64,000 nt of DNA from Ctenosaura bakeri (taxonomy: Eukaryota; Chordata; Lepidosauria; Squamata; Iguanidae), in contig CAOLHI010002552.1 in NCBI GenBank assembly GCA_948474755.1, positions 62,001 to 126,000 on the forward strand. The letters are read 5' to 3'. Below the pieces are notes generated by a model. It was given only the letters and a program-made list of their open reading frames with translations, was not told the DNA's origin and did not search any database. Of the stretch, positions 22,969-33,487 are shown in pieces (the stretch's first letter is position 1; each line of letters opens with the position of its first letter). A program made the translations under genes and the position numbers.

Positions 22969-24449
22969 TTATGTTTGTGTCCATGCCTATCTCCACCAGA
23001 CTCTCAGACTGAAATGGATACTGAGGAGTCCCAGAGGATGTGCATTTCAGGATTATTTTATTTTTTCAAAAGGATTAATTAATTTTAGTTAATCAAAATC
23101 TGTCTACAGCCTGCATTACAACAGTGAACCACTGATTAGCAGACACCAGACTGCTTGGGAAAGAGAGGCTTCTCAAGATTAGGGGTCTTCTTAAATTCAG
23201 ATATCCTTGAGGTTTGGTCCAAATGCTTGCCGATAGAGTCAGGAAGTACTCCAGAGAGGCAAACTACTCAAAGCTTCACTTCTGGCCTTTCCGATATATA
23301 TTGATAGGACTGAGTGAGAACTAATGGCTTGATCAGGAAAAGGATCCTGGAGTCATGGTGAACAGCTGTATGAAAACCAAGCATACTGAGCATACGGAGC
23401 AAATTTCATAGTAGGCATCATTAAGGTTTAAAAATAAACCTTCCATTAAGTAATGTCTTTTAAATCTTTAATGTGGCTGCACTTAAAATACTGGCATACC
23501 TCAGTTAATGAGGTGGGTGTGTTCCTGGGTATTACTTCTTTAACATAAAATTTGGTGCAAGAGGCAGTAATAACATGGAAAGAAATAGAGATAGATTCCT
23601 ATAACACAAGAAAAAAAGAACACCTCAACATGTTTCAGCAAAAATTTTGCGCCAAATTAACAATATCTACATGTGAAATGAAACACGTAGGTTAAGTAAG
23701 GTTTTCATAAACGAAAACATTTTGAACTTTGTAAAGAGCCCTTTAAAGTTTCTTCCAAAATGTGTCCAGTGATTATATTTTATTTCACCAGCTTCTGCTT
23801 TGCTTACAATTTCCATTTTGGTGGCTAAACTTAGAGACAATATGCTTTTTATTGTGCTGGGGTAGCAGGTGAGGCAGGTTTATCTAATCTTCTATTTTCT
23901 CTCTCTTTTGATTTCCACACATCCTCAGTAAAGGAGTCTGGAGTTAGCTGCTGTTTACCTCGCCTGTTGTAGGCAGACGCACACAGCTGTAGTGGGATCA
24001 GCTGGAGCAGACCTCATTCTTTCCCAGCTCAGGCTTTATTGCATTGTTTACTATAGACATGCTGCTGCAAACCCAGCACTGAAATCTGTGTTTCTCCAAT
24101 CCTTCTTCATCATCTCTCCATGTTGATGTTGCTAAAAATTACCCTTCCAGCTAGAGAGTTGAGGAGAAAAGGGGCATGGGCAGTGACAGAGCTTGGAGTG
24201 TGTGTGGGGTGGGTGGGAGAGGGTGGGGCTACAGTGTGAGGGGCGGGGCCACTGTGCTCAAGGGGGTGGCTGCAGTGGGGGGGCATGGCTATGGGCTGGG
24301 ACACCCCCAAAACATTGTCACTTGGGGCAAATCACCTCCCTGCTGCCACGTCCCTACACAACAGGGCATGGAGAGGTGTAAAAGATTTTGTTAAAAGGAG
24401 CTTCTGCGTCAGAGGGTTTGTTAACTAAAGTATGTACCGGTATATATTG
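22969..24449. other. mostly unannotated; possible old DNA element at 23490-23730
   Basis: CTGGCATACCTCAGTTAATG near 23490 and GTTAAGTAAGGTTTTCATAA near 23690 look like decayed ends of one element, but its class is uncertain. A GGGTGGGTGG/GGGGCGGGG tract at about 24190-24300 is G-rich. No gene was recognised. Confidence 0.4.
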
Positions 24450-25000
24450 CAGAAATGGAGCAGAAACGGACAAACAAAATGGCAGGGAGATTGGAACAAC
24501 TCCCCTATAGGGAAAGTTTATGTTTGAATCTTTTCTTCCTTTTTTTTTAGTTTTGAACAAAAACAATTAAAGGGAGGCATGCTAGAAATGTATAAAATTA
24601 TGCATGGGGTTGAGAAAAAGAGAGTCCTCTGGTCTTTGTAATGTTGAAACCCAGGATTACCCAATGAAACTGAATGGTGGGAGACTGTCAGGACAGGAAA
24701 TTGACTTAAATCATAGTTAAAGCATAGGATGAACAGCAACAAGATGTAAAGTCTAGATGGCTTTTTAAAAGGGAAGGTAAAGTTAAGGAACATAAGGCTA
24801 CCAATTACTACTAGTCAGGATGACAGTGTTTTTAATCTTGTGTCAGATGCAGAAGTCATTGGATGCAAATTGCAGGGGGAAAGCCATGGGAGAAGTGTGT
24901 TGCCATCACAGCCTTCTAGAGGACTATCCTAGGTATATAGGACCCTGGACTAGATATGTATTTGCTCCAACAGGGCTCTTCCTATGTTCTTACTTTTCTA
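24450..25000 (+). mobile_element. CR1-like LINE fragment
   Basis: GGAGATTGGAACAACTCCCC, AAATGTATAAAATTATGCAT and TGGCTTTTTAAAAGGGAAGG follow the order of the CR1-like ORF2 C-terminal and 3' region. It closes with CCAACAGGGCTCTTCCTATG. Stops and frameshifts are frequent. Confidence 0.6.
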
Positions 25001-25264
25001 GGTATATAGTAGGGGCCATAAGATCAGAAAAGGAAGCTTTGTTTCAGTATTAACAAGTCATATGTGTAGTGCGGAAATCATACAAGGTCTAAATATTGGC
25101 CGTGTATGGTTGGCTGATTAGTTTGCATCAGTCAAACATATGCAACATGATAGGAATGTCAAAGCAACCTCCATACATTCACATCCTACAGAGTAATAAT
25201 TTGTCAACTGCATTTCCATGAAACCTAGGAAATCTCAAAGCCTAGTATTTCAGTGAGAAGACTA

Positions 25265-26040
25265 ATAATGGTCTTCGATCTTCAGTACTTTTATCAATGA
25301 TTTAGATGATGGGGTGAAAGGAATCCTTAGCAAATTTGCAGATGTTACAAAACTGGGAGGAGCAGCTAATGCATTGGAGTATAGGAACAGAATTCAAAAG
25401 GACTATGATGGACCAAAGAACTGGACTGAAATTAATAAAATGAAATTCAACAGAGATGAATGCAGAATTCTACATTTAGGCCACAACATGCAAATGTAGA
25501 GGTATAGGATGGAGGATATTTGGCTCAACAGTACTATACATGAAAAGGACCTTGGGATTATTGTTGATGATAAGTTGAACATGAGCCAGCAATGTGATGC
25601 TGCAGCAAAGAAGGCAATTGAATATGATGCAAGGTTGAAGGAGCTGGACATGATGAAGGTTGAAGGAGCTGGACATGATGAAGAGAAGACTGAGGGGTGA
25701 CATGATGGCACTATTTAAATACCTCAACAGCTGCCACGTAGAGGAGGATACAGGCTTGTTCTCTGCTGCCTCAGAAGACAGAACTAGGTCTAATGGTCTG
25801 AAATTACGAGGGTAAATTTCGATTGAACATTACAGGGAACTTTTTGAGAATGAAAGCAGTTTGGCAATGGAACCAATTGCCTGGAGAGATGATGAGGTCT
25901 CTTTCTCTGAATGTCTTCAAAAAGAGACTTGACAGCTACCTGCTGGGGATGTTTTAGCTGGAGATCCTGCACTGAGCAGGGGGCTGAAACTGATGGCCCT
26001 TCGGGCCCCTTCCAACTCTATGCTTCTACAGTTCTGTGGT
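25265..26040 (+). mobile_element. CR1 LINE fragment with reverse-transcriptase remnant
   Basis: The plus strand encodes FINDLDDGVKGILSKFADVT, then KLGGAANALEYRNRIQKDYD and MKFNRDECRILHLG, a good match to the CR1 reverse-transcriptase region. The FADDT-type catalytic motif reads FADVT, so an active-site Asp is lost. Downstream come an NMSQQCDAAAKKA block, frame breaks, and the 3' UTR phrase GGGCCCCTTCCAACTCTATG. A 25-bp unit is duplicated in tandem at 25631-25680. Dead, 5'-truncated copy. Confidence 0.88.
25631..25680 (+). repeat. 25-bp tandem duplication inside CR1 fragment
   Basis: The unit starting AAGGTTGAAGGAGCTGGACA occurs twice in direct succession with no mismatch. Confidence 0.95.
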
Positions 26041-27297
26041 GAGCAAGCTTCTCTGCAGGACCGCTATCACCATTCTTCACCTCCAGTGTGTAGCTGCAAG
26101 ATAGTGTAGAATACAGTAACATTTCATTGCTTTAATTGGTTTGAGAAAACAACAATACCATACATACTATAGGACTTACAAGCTTAAGCAGTATCTGGTA
26201 TTAAGTGACTTTGCCCACTGATGGGTGTCTAGGGTCATCTGAAATTCAGAAATAGTCTTTCATATGCAAATTGTTGTGGAAAGGATGTCCTGAGGACAGG
26301 AAATTTTGAACACTGCTGCCATAGGGTTGCCAGTTGTGTCTCATGGTAATATAGGCAGGAGATCAACCAGACAGACAGAGCATAAGGCTGTTTTTAAATG
26401 TCTTTGATGGCCAGAGGATAATGGACAGTTGCTGCAGCTCAAATGGAGAGTAAATTACTCATGATCTTGCTATGTACAAAGTCCCAATTTCCCCTACTGG
26501 AATCTAATCCATTATCCATCCCTCAATCAGGCCTTGATCAAGAATGTTACATCCTTTTCCTGCATCTCAGCTCCATTTCACAAACTAATACAGCAAATGG
26601 AACTGAGGCAATGAAGTCTTAGAATAATGAATAGTTATAAGAATGGGAGAAGACACAGACACACATATACACATATCTGACAGATGGAAGAAACGTAGCC
26701 TGTAGTCATTTACAGAATGGTCTAAGCCCATCCAGATTATCTAAACTGTTTCAGCTCAGGAAGTTCTGACGTAAGGATGTGGTTTGCTTTCTAAAGAACC
26801 AAGGAGCCACCTGTGGTTTACAAACACAGTCAAGTGCAAACACAGTTCCTACAATGTTTGTCAAAATTCAGCTCTTAAGTTTAAAGCCTTAAAACTACCA
26901 AATAGAAGTACAGTAGGAATCCTGTTTTTCAGCAGGGAGAAAATTAGCACTCTTTCTAAACTGCCTCCCCACCAATGTCCTGAATAATATAATATGTGAT
27001 AGCCTGAGTAATCAGCAAGTCTGACTATAGAAATAGAAATCATATTTTCTATTGCACATATGGGCAGTGGCCTATCTGATCCCAGAAAATAGTTTTATCT
27101 GCTCTTGGCAGCCCTACCAAATCATATTAAAGACATGTTTTTTCAAATTCCTTCTAGTTTGACTTTCAAAAATAATAACATTGTTTTTCAAAAACTGTGA
27201 CAGAATCTGGGCAAGAAAGAAAAAGAGGGAGGGAGTGAGGAGACATTCCAAGCACAAGTATTAGGCCTCTATTCAGTTAATATATGCCAATGCCCAT
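26041..27297. other. unannotated intergenic stretch
   Basis: No gene or clear repeat was recognised. Confidence 0.45.
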
Positions 27298-27520
27298 AGG
27301 TCCTTTCATCCTGCACAATTAAAGCACTATGATTCCTCTTTAACTGCCATGGCTGCAACCTAGGAAATTTTGGGGTTTGTGGTTTCATGAGGCAGTGGAG
27401 TTTTCTAGCTGAGATTTCTAAATGCCCCTCCCTAAACTGCCAATCTCAGGATTCCATATGTTAGAATATGGCAATTAAAGTTGAATCATGGCACTATAAA
27501 TATGTAGTGTGAAGATGCCC
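27298..27520. mobile_element. palindromic MITE, family 2, diverged
   Basis: Left GCACAATTAAAGCACTATGA, CTCTTTAACTGCCATGGCTG; right AATATGGCAATTAAAGTTGA, ATCATGGCACTATAAATATG. The centre shares GATTTCTAAATGCCCCTCCC with family 1, showing that families 1 and 2 are related. Confidence 0.8.
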
Positions 27521-27568
27521 CATGTTTGTCTTGCCCAACTACATGTGGTCCCGTGAGAAGTTAGAGCT

Positions 27569-27630
27569 GTGATGCCATCTTTATCAAAGAGAACTGTGAC
27601 AAACTGTGATACCATCTTTATCACAGAGAC
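27569..27630 (+). repeat. imperfect tandem duplication
   Basis: GTGATGCCATCTTTATCAAA is followed by GTGATACCATCTTTATCACA about 34 bp on. Confidence 0.8.
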
Positions 27631-28489
27631 TGAGGATGTCTGGTTGTGTGGCAAATACAACTTTTGTTCACTGGATCCCTTCTTTGAAATAGAGTGGTCT
27701 TGCTGATTGAGAATTAAGTGGCTGGTCTTCCTTGTTCTACAATAAACCATCTAGTAATATGTATCTTCAGTTGCAGTTTGATGCAAAGGTTCCTTTACGT
27801 TTGCCTTGTGTTTCTTTATCATCTCTGAATGGGCAGTCTCATTCAAAATCCCAAAGATGAGTAGCCATCATCAATTTTGAATCTGGTTGCCAGAGATGTG
27901 TTTCCTGCCAATATGGGCACGTTCCCAGTTCCCAGAAGCCTTGCCCTGTACAGAACTGGGGAGCCCAGGGCACCTAGAAAAACCAGTTCTTATGCTTCCA
28001 CAAAACCCTGCTGTGCCGACACAGTTGCTATGTTTGGTAGTGACTAAGCAGTACCCATTTCTTGTTTCAAGCACTGACGTCAGCTGTGCAAATCTGGAAG
28101 TGGTTATACATTAGCCCACAGCATTCCAGAGTTCCTACTTGGGCCAATGAGCTCTGCGTATGCCGCAATCTATTATATTAAGCATTGCCTGCTTAGCAAG
28201 GCTAAGTTGAGTACAGCGTTGGTAAGCAGAGTAGCTCATTCAGACTGAGAAGTGATTCTGATTTAGGGGAATGGCTGTCCAGTTCCAACTTTTGTAAGAA
28301 AGATAAAGGACGCTCAAAATCTTTCTGGTCAGGACTGGCTTACTCCTCTATATGTGTGTATTGCCCTGGCATTGCCTTGGCATTGAGTTCAGCCCACTGC
28401 TAGTTTAGGAACTGGTTCATGAGAATTAGTTGGAAGCAGACTGACATGAAATATTTGTATTTTTCAGACTGGATGGATGTGTATCTGAT
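27631..28489. other. unannotated intergenic stretch
   Basis: No gene or clear repeat was recognised. Confidence 0.45.
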
Positions 28490-28685
28490 CTTGGAAGCTC
28501 AGGAGGATCAGCCTTGGTTAGTACTTGGATGGGAGACCACCAAGAAATACTAGGTGCTGTAGACTATATTTAAGAGGAAGGAACTGGCAAAGTCACCTCT
28601 GAGTATTTCTTGCCTAAGAAAACCCCTATGGAACTCATGGGGTCACCATAAATCAACAGGTGACTTGAAGGCACATATACATCAC
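28490..28685 (+). mobile_element. 5S rRNA-derived SINE with BovB-like tail, 5' truncated
   Basis: GATCTTGGAAGCTCAGGAGG then GTTAGTACTTGGATGGGAGA and CCACC match the second half of 5S rRNA, including its internal control region. After this come CTGGCAAAGTCACCTCTGAG, CTTGCCTAAGAAAACCCCTA and a BovB-like tail (GTCACCATAAATCAACAGGT then GACTTGAAGGCACA). This is a SINE3-type element, not a 5S gene. Confidence 0.88.
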
Positions 28686-28958
28686 ATGAGGGCATATACG
28701 GCTTAAGTCCAGGCTATCTGACAGATGGTATCTCCTTGTATGAGCCTGCCCAGACCCTGAGATCCACGAGAGAGGCTGTTCTCTCAGTTTCACCTCCTCT
28801 ACAGGTACAGTTGGTGGGCATGTGAGAGAGGGCCTTCCCCTAGTCTTTAGAACTTCCTCCATAAGGCCGATAGGATGTCCCCCTTCTTGCTGTCACTCCA
28901 TAAGAGGAAAAGCCTTTTTTATCCAGACAGGCTTTTAGAATTGATGATGACAATGCTG
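28686..28958 (+). mobile_element. L2/CR1-like LINE ORF2 C-terminal fragment
   Basis: The plus strand decodes in pieces as an ORF2 end: a REGLPLVFRT-like block, IRGKAFFIQTGF near the end, upstream HERGCSLSF. Same family as 5295-5860. It leads straight into the (AGG)n microsatellite. Confidence 0.6.
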
Positions 28959-29010
28959 TGAGGAGGAGGAGGAGGAGGAGGAGGAGGAGGAGGAGGAGGA
29001 GGAGGAGGAT
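28959..29010 (+). repeat. (AGG)n microsatellite, about 16 units
   Basis: An uninterrupted AGG run, the longest perfect trinucleotide purine tract in the window. It abuts the LINE fragment end. Confidence 0.98.
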
Positions 29011-29248
29011 AGAGCTTGGGATATTATTTTTAAAAAGTAATTTGTTACTCTTGTCTATTTAAACCACTGAACTTTGTTACTGTTTTTCAAAAGTTGACTC
29101 AGCAACATTTCTAAAAAGTAACTAAAAGAGGCAACAATAACTTTTAAAAAGATATTAAGGTGTGACAGAACACTGGCCTGTGGTACAAACCACACTCTCC
29201 CCCTGCAAACTGTAGACTTTATTAATACCCACAACAGAATACACAGGC

Positions 29249-29645
29249 CCTTTCTGCATGGCATGTGCCATGCGAAAGGGTGCCTGGAGTGCCGCGCGAT
29301 TGTGAGGAGTGATCTGCACAATGCACTCACAATCGCGTGACACTCCAGGGGCTGGCAGGCACCAATTGCGCACCTTTTCATTTTCAGCTGGAAGCCGAAA
29401 ATGGTGCACGATAGCGCATTGCTCCCGGGCCCCGTGCACACTTGCCTGCCATACGGAGCCTCCAGAGCTGCGCTGGTTGCGCTTCCTGCCCCAGTGCAGC
29501 CTGGGAAATTCCCAGGCTGCACTGCAGGAGGAAGAGGTGGGGCTCTCGCGCAAGCAGGCAGCTCATGCAGAGCTGAAGCAGCAGGGACAGAGCCTCTCAC
29601 CGGAGGCTTCTTGTGCGATCCTCACACCCCAGTGCTGGAAAAAGG
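29249..29645. mobile_element. GC-rich hairpin element, family 3, copy 1
   Basis: Starts GGCCCTTTCTGCATGGCATG. It holds several nested inverted repeats: GCATGGCATGTGCCATGC near the start, CTGGAGTGCCGCGCGATTGT against ACAATCGCGTGACACTCCAG, and CAGTGCAGCCTGGG against CCCAGGCTGCACTG. It is far more CpG-rich than its surroundings. ORFs of up to 181 residues cross it on both strands but none resembles a known protein. Copies at 30514 and 48830 share the ends and inner blocks. Probably a non-autonomous DNA transposon. Confidence 0.7.
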
Positions 29646-30204
29646 TAAGGTGAACAGTGGCAGCACAAAGCATATCACCAGTCAGATCTTGGGATGTTCC
29701 TCCTGTGCCATTTAATGAGGCCACACTCCCATTCCTGTGTGTGCAAAAATAACCAAAAATATATATACTGTAGTTACATTGCAAAAGAAGTTCATTATTT
29801 TCACAACTGTGATGTATTAAGTTATATACCTTTTTCATTGGAGAGAGAACACATATTGAATAACTAATTGGTCACAAAGCATTACTACTGTATCTGGCAG
29901 AAGCAATAGGAAACATCCCACATAGGTGCTCATTTTTGTGAGTAGAATCATGTCATGTCCTGTCCTTCACTGAAAGACACAAGTTGTGTGATGTTAATAT
30001 AGGCTGGGTTGATCTATTAATCACTATGTTGGGAACTGGGAAATAAAGAAGACAGCAGCATCTTAGAGGAAGAGGTGGTGTGCTCTCAGCTGTGTGTCAG
30101 TTCCCCCCTCCTTTTTTTACCACTTTAGTACCTCTTTCGCTCTAAAATGTGCTGAAAAAATTGTAGACAGACATGTATTGCCTACTTACAGTACCAATAT
30201 CTAG
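29646..30204. other. unannotated intergenic stretch
   Basis: No gene or clear repeat was recognised. Confidence 0.45.
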
Positions 30205-30300
30205 GTACTCTGACTAGGACCAGGGAGAGGCTTGCTGACTGAACTAGGGATAATTATTATCTCATGGGGTTTTTGTGAGCAGAATAGGTTAAGGGACAGA
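30205..30300 (+). mobile_element. tRNA-derived SINE fragment
   Basis: TACTCTGACTAGGACCAGGG and CTCATGGGGTTTTTGTGAGC are typical phrases of the ACA/Squam1-type SINE. The middle is deleted. Confidence 0.5.
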
Positions 30301-30513
30301 AAAGAACCAAAAACAGTGCCCAGATACTTAGGAGAGGAAAATTATTAAAATGTAATAAAAGTGATATGTGAAACTTTATTTATCTCCCTTTCCCACCACA
30401 CTTCACTCTGCCATGCCTCACCCCATCCATGTAAGATTTCTTTAAAAGAACAGGTGCAAGTGGCTATACTCTTACTCCCTCACTAGCCCTGGGGTTGTAC
30501 AAGGCCACAGCTC

Positions 30514-30928
30514 TGGCCCTTCTGCAGAACGTAGGTGTTCTGCATCAGGGACAGGAGAAATACGGGAGCGGGACAACATTTATGCATGACATTATCTGTG
30601 TCCCATACTTTTCCCATCCTCAGGTCGTGTGACTGCACCACAAATCATTGACCGATTCTTCCCATCAATGAGCAGTGATTGTGCCACCCTCCCACACTTA
30701 TCTGTGCTGCAGAGAGTTAGGAAGCACAATAGCCATGCTTCTTGCCACAGTGCAATCTGGGACAGTGCCCACCTGCACTGTGGAAGGAAAAGGCATAGCC
30801 ATTGCGCCTCCTCCATTCCAGCAGGCAGTCAGTGCAGAGGGGAGTGCTCCTGTCACACTCCTCTCCTGGGACAGGGTCTCCCGGGATCCTTGCGGGACAC
30901 CACTGGGATGCAGGATCCTGCAGAAAGG
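30514..30928. mobile_element. GC-rich hairpin element, family 3, copy 2
   Basis: Ends GGCCCTTCTGCAGAACG and CTGCAGAAAGGACC. The inner block GCCACAGTGCAATCTGGGAC ... CACCTGCACTGTGGAAGGAA corresponds to the inner palindrome of copy 1, followed by the shared CAGGCAGTCAGTGCAGAGGG block. Confidence 0.65.
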
Positions 30929-31214
30929 ACCTCTCCTGTGTCTGGAGTGCCTCTTGTGTGCGCTGAGTGTAAGGGGCTGAGTGTAATTTTTCCCATGCTT
31001 TCACTTTCCACCATTTCAGCTGCATCTCTCAAACAAACCTAAGAATCATATTAAGAAGAAAAAGTGCCAGTTATTCTCAAAGGCAGAGCAGTGCCATTTT
31101 GCAAATATTCTTCTGCTTGTTTTTAAGGTCTTCCATGGTTGAGAAAGTGAAATGGATTAAATGCCTCCACTCCTACTAAGATTTCTTTCACAGTGGCCTG
31201 TATTTAATAGGCTT

Positions 31215-31300
31215 TATTTATGACTCTTTATAAATTGCTTTTTTCTAAAGGCTTCAAAACATTGCATAACCAAATAATAAATATAAAAAGAATATATAAA
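31215..31300 (-). mobile_element. LINE 3' tail, reverse orientation
   Basis: TTTATAAATTGCTTTTTTCT, GGCTTCAAAACATTGCATAA resemble a reversed L2-like LINE end. Weak. Confidence 0.35.
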
Positions 31301-31392
31301 ATAAAAATATGATATCTATGTTATCAATCAGAATAAAGTGAATGGGAAGCCTAAAGGGCACTGGGAGAGCTTGCAAAAAGAAATATGTCTTT

Positions 31393-31805
31393 AACTAGGG
31401 ATGTAAATTCTTGACTTTTTTATCCTTTTGTGTGAGGACAAATAGCTAAAGTAGTTTTCTTCCACTTGCAAGAAAAAACAAATATTACTCTGTAGTAAAA
31501 TGATGCAGGGGAATTATTCTGCTTAGACAAATGTGTTTTCTCCACAAAAACCTATTTTCTGTGTAAAAGAAAAGTTTCCTGTACAAGAAACAGTATTTCA
31601 TTTTTTTATTTTTCCACAAAAAAGTATGCTTTTCTCTGCAGAATAATTCCTCTGCAATCCTTCAGGATGTTAAAACAGAGGGAGGAAATTGTACAAGCAC
31701 TTCTCACTAGTCTATCATTCTTCTCAACAGGGTTTCCTAAACTGGTGGGAAGCTCATTTTTTGACCTGGAAATGAATAAAAAGTCATTCTTTCCATCCCT
31801 ATGTA
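31393..31805. mobile_element. unclassified inverted-repeat element, about 410 bp
   Basis: The ends are inverted: ACTAGGGATGTAAATTCTTG at the left and GTCATTCTTTCCATCCCTAT at the right. An inner pair, GCAGGGGAATTATTCTGC (31505-31522) and GCAGAATAATTCCTCTGC (31638-31655), matches at 17 of 18 positions as an inverted repeat. The whole looks like a decayed foldback element. Confidence 0.55.
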
Positions 31806-33276
31806 GAACATGTACCCACAAGTAAGAAATGTTGCCTCACGTCTAATATCAATGTAAATATTATTCTACATTGTTGGCACACCATGCTAAATCCCCTTTT
31901 CAGAAAAACTGTGACAGAGGCTTCAGGACTGCATGCTACCACCGGGAGGGCTTCGCTAAATGTTCTCAAGAACCAAATGGTTCCATTCATTGGTCTCTTA
32001 GCTCACCAGGTTCTGAGCTTTATATACCAGCCACAAAATCTTAAACCTGGCCCAAGGAGAAACAGGCAGCTGGGTCGTTCCTTTGGCACAGGTGGTATAT
32101 GCTGCTAGTAGGGTACCTCATTCAGCAGGCCTAGCTGGAGCATTCTATACCAGCTGCGGTTTCTCATGTTAGGTCTTTGAAGTAAGTACACATACATTAT
32201 TTTTTTAAAAAATGACAGCAGTAAAACCATATGAGAGGGGCTGTTGTGAAGAGCCAGTGACAGAAACTGATAAATACAGTTTCTTAATTACTGCAACAGA
32301 AATTTCAGTTTAATTATGTGCTGTACTGCTGGACTAGAGTGATATTATGAGCCCACACCTGCAGACTGATAGAAGCTGATTGATATCCTTAGTTCATCAT
32401 CCTCACCTGGTGAGGAAGGAAAGCAACAGCACATTCTTTATTATTTGTATGCCTGCCAATGGAGTGGGTACCCGCACGCTCAGTATCACTGTTTTTATGC
32501 CACTGCTGGTTCTACACCTTTCTGGAAAAATACAACAAGTATATGAGATCACCAGACTGCTACATTCAGGAGGAGTTTGTTTTCACCATTGCATGCAAAA
32601 AGAAATATAGATCTGGATCTCTGCCACGGAAAGGGACTTCAAGAATAGCCTGATCTCCCTGTGGGACTCTCCTGGAGACTGGCTTATAGATGAGGAGAGG
32701 GGGGCAAGATGCCAAATCTCCATTCAGTTATGAGTGGAATGTCTGTAGCTCCTTTCAGGAACACTGTGTTCCTTCCTGTGATACGGACGTCACCATCTCC
32801 AAGAAAGAAGGCCAGGCAGGAAGGCTCAAAGCTGCCTTTAGGTTCCCACCCTCCTTTTTCCTTGATTCTAGTGGGGCTTGTTTTTTCTTCTTCTTTGACC
32901 TAATATAAACAATCCCTCCCTTTCATAAGCAGGAGGTAGGGGAAATGAATGGAACAATGGTAGCTGGTTGGCCAGTGTAGGCCGATTACTGACTAAAAGG
33001 ATTTAACTTCCTAATCCCATAGCATTATCTCCTGGTTCCCACACGCTGAGGTCCTTACTTGTCTTGGACCTTGGTCCCCTGGGTGTGCCATTGGTGCAAA
33101 CACACTTAAAATGTCTCTAACCCTCTCTTGGCTGCAGATGCTTCCATTAGATCTTTTCCATCTGATGAAAACAAGAGTTCTGCAGGCAGGGTTGACCCTA
33201 TTATGAAACAGCTATCTTTGGCAGCAGATGTCAAAGGGTGTGGAAAGGAGAAAGTGGTGTGTCCTGTATGACCTGA
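31806..33276. other. unannotated intergenic stretch
   Basis: No gene or clear repeat was recognised. Short overlapping ORFs near 32380-32908 have no recognisable domain. Confidence 0.45.
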
Positions 33277-33487
33277 GGCCTATTCACACTATAGAAATAT
33301 AGCACTATAGTTCTACTTTAACTGCTATGGTTCTATCCTATGGAATGCCGGGAGCTACAGTGGGGAGAGAGGCATTTAGAATTATCTGCTGCCACTGACC
33401 AGGCTACAAACCACAGTATTTCATAAGATGGAACCATAACAGTTCAGGTGGCATAGTTGCACTGTAATTGTGCAGTTTGGATCGGCT
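33277..33487. mobile_element. palindromic MITE, family 2
   Basis: Left CACTATAGAAATATAGCACT, TATGGTTCTATCCTATGGAA; right TTCATAAGATGGAACCATAA, GTTGCACTGTAATTGTGCAG. Centre TGCCACTGACCAGGCTACAA as in 9886-10098. Confidence 0.8.

Noticed and set aside
25265..25500. Reverse-transcriptase ORF as a live gene
   Set aside because: It is a 5'-truncated CR1 fragment with FADVT in place of the FADDT-type active-site motif, and with frame breaks.
29055..29715. Stacked ORFs of 104-181 residues on both strands
   Set aside because: They coincide with the GC-rich family 3 hairpin element and share its inverted repeats. Not coding.
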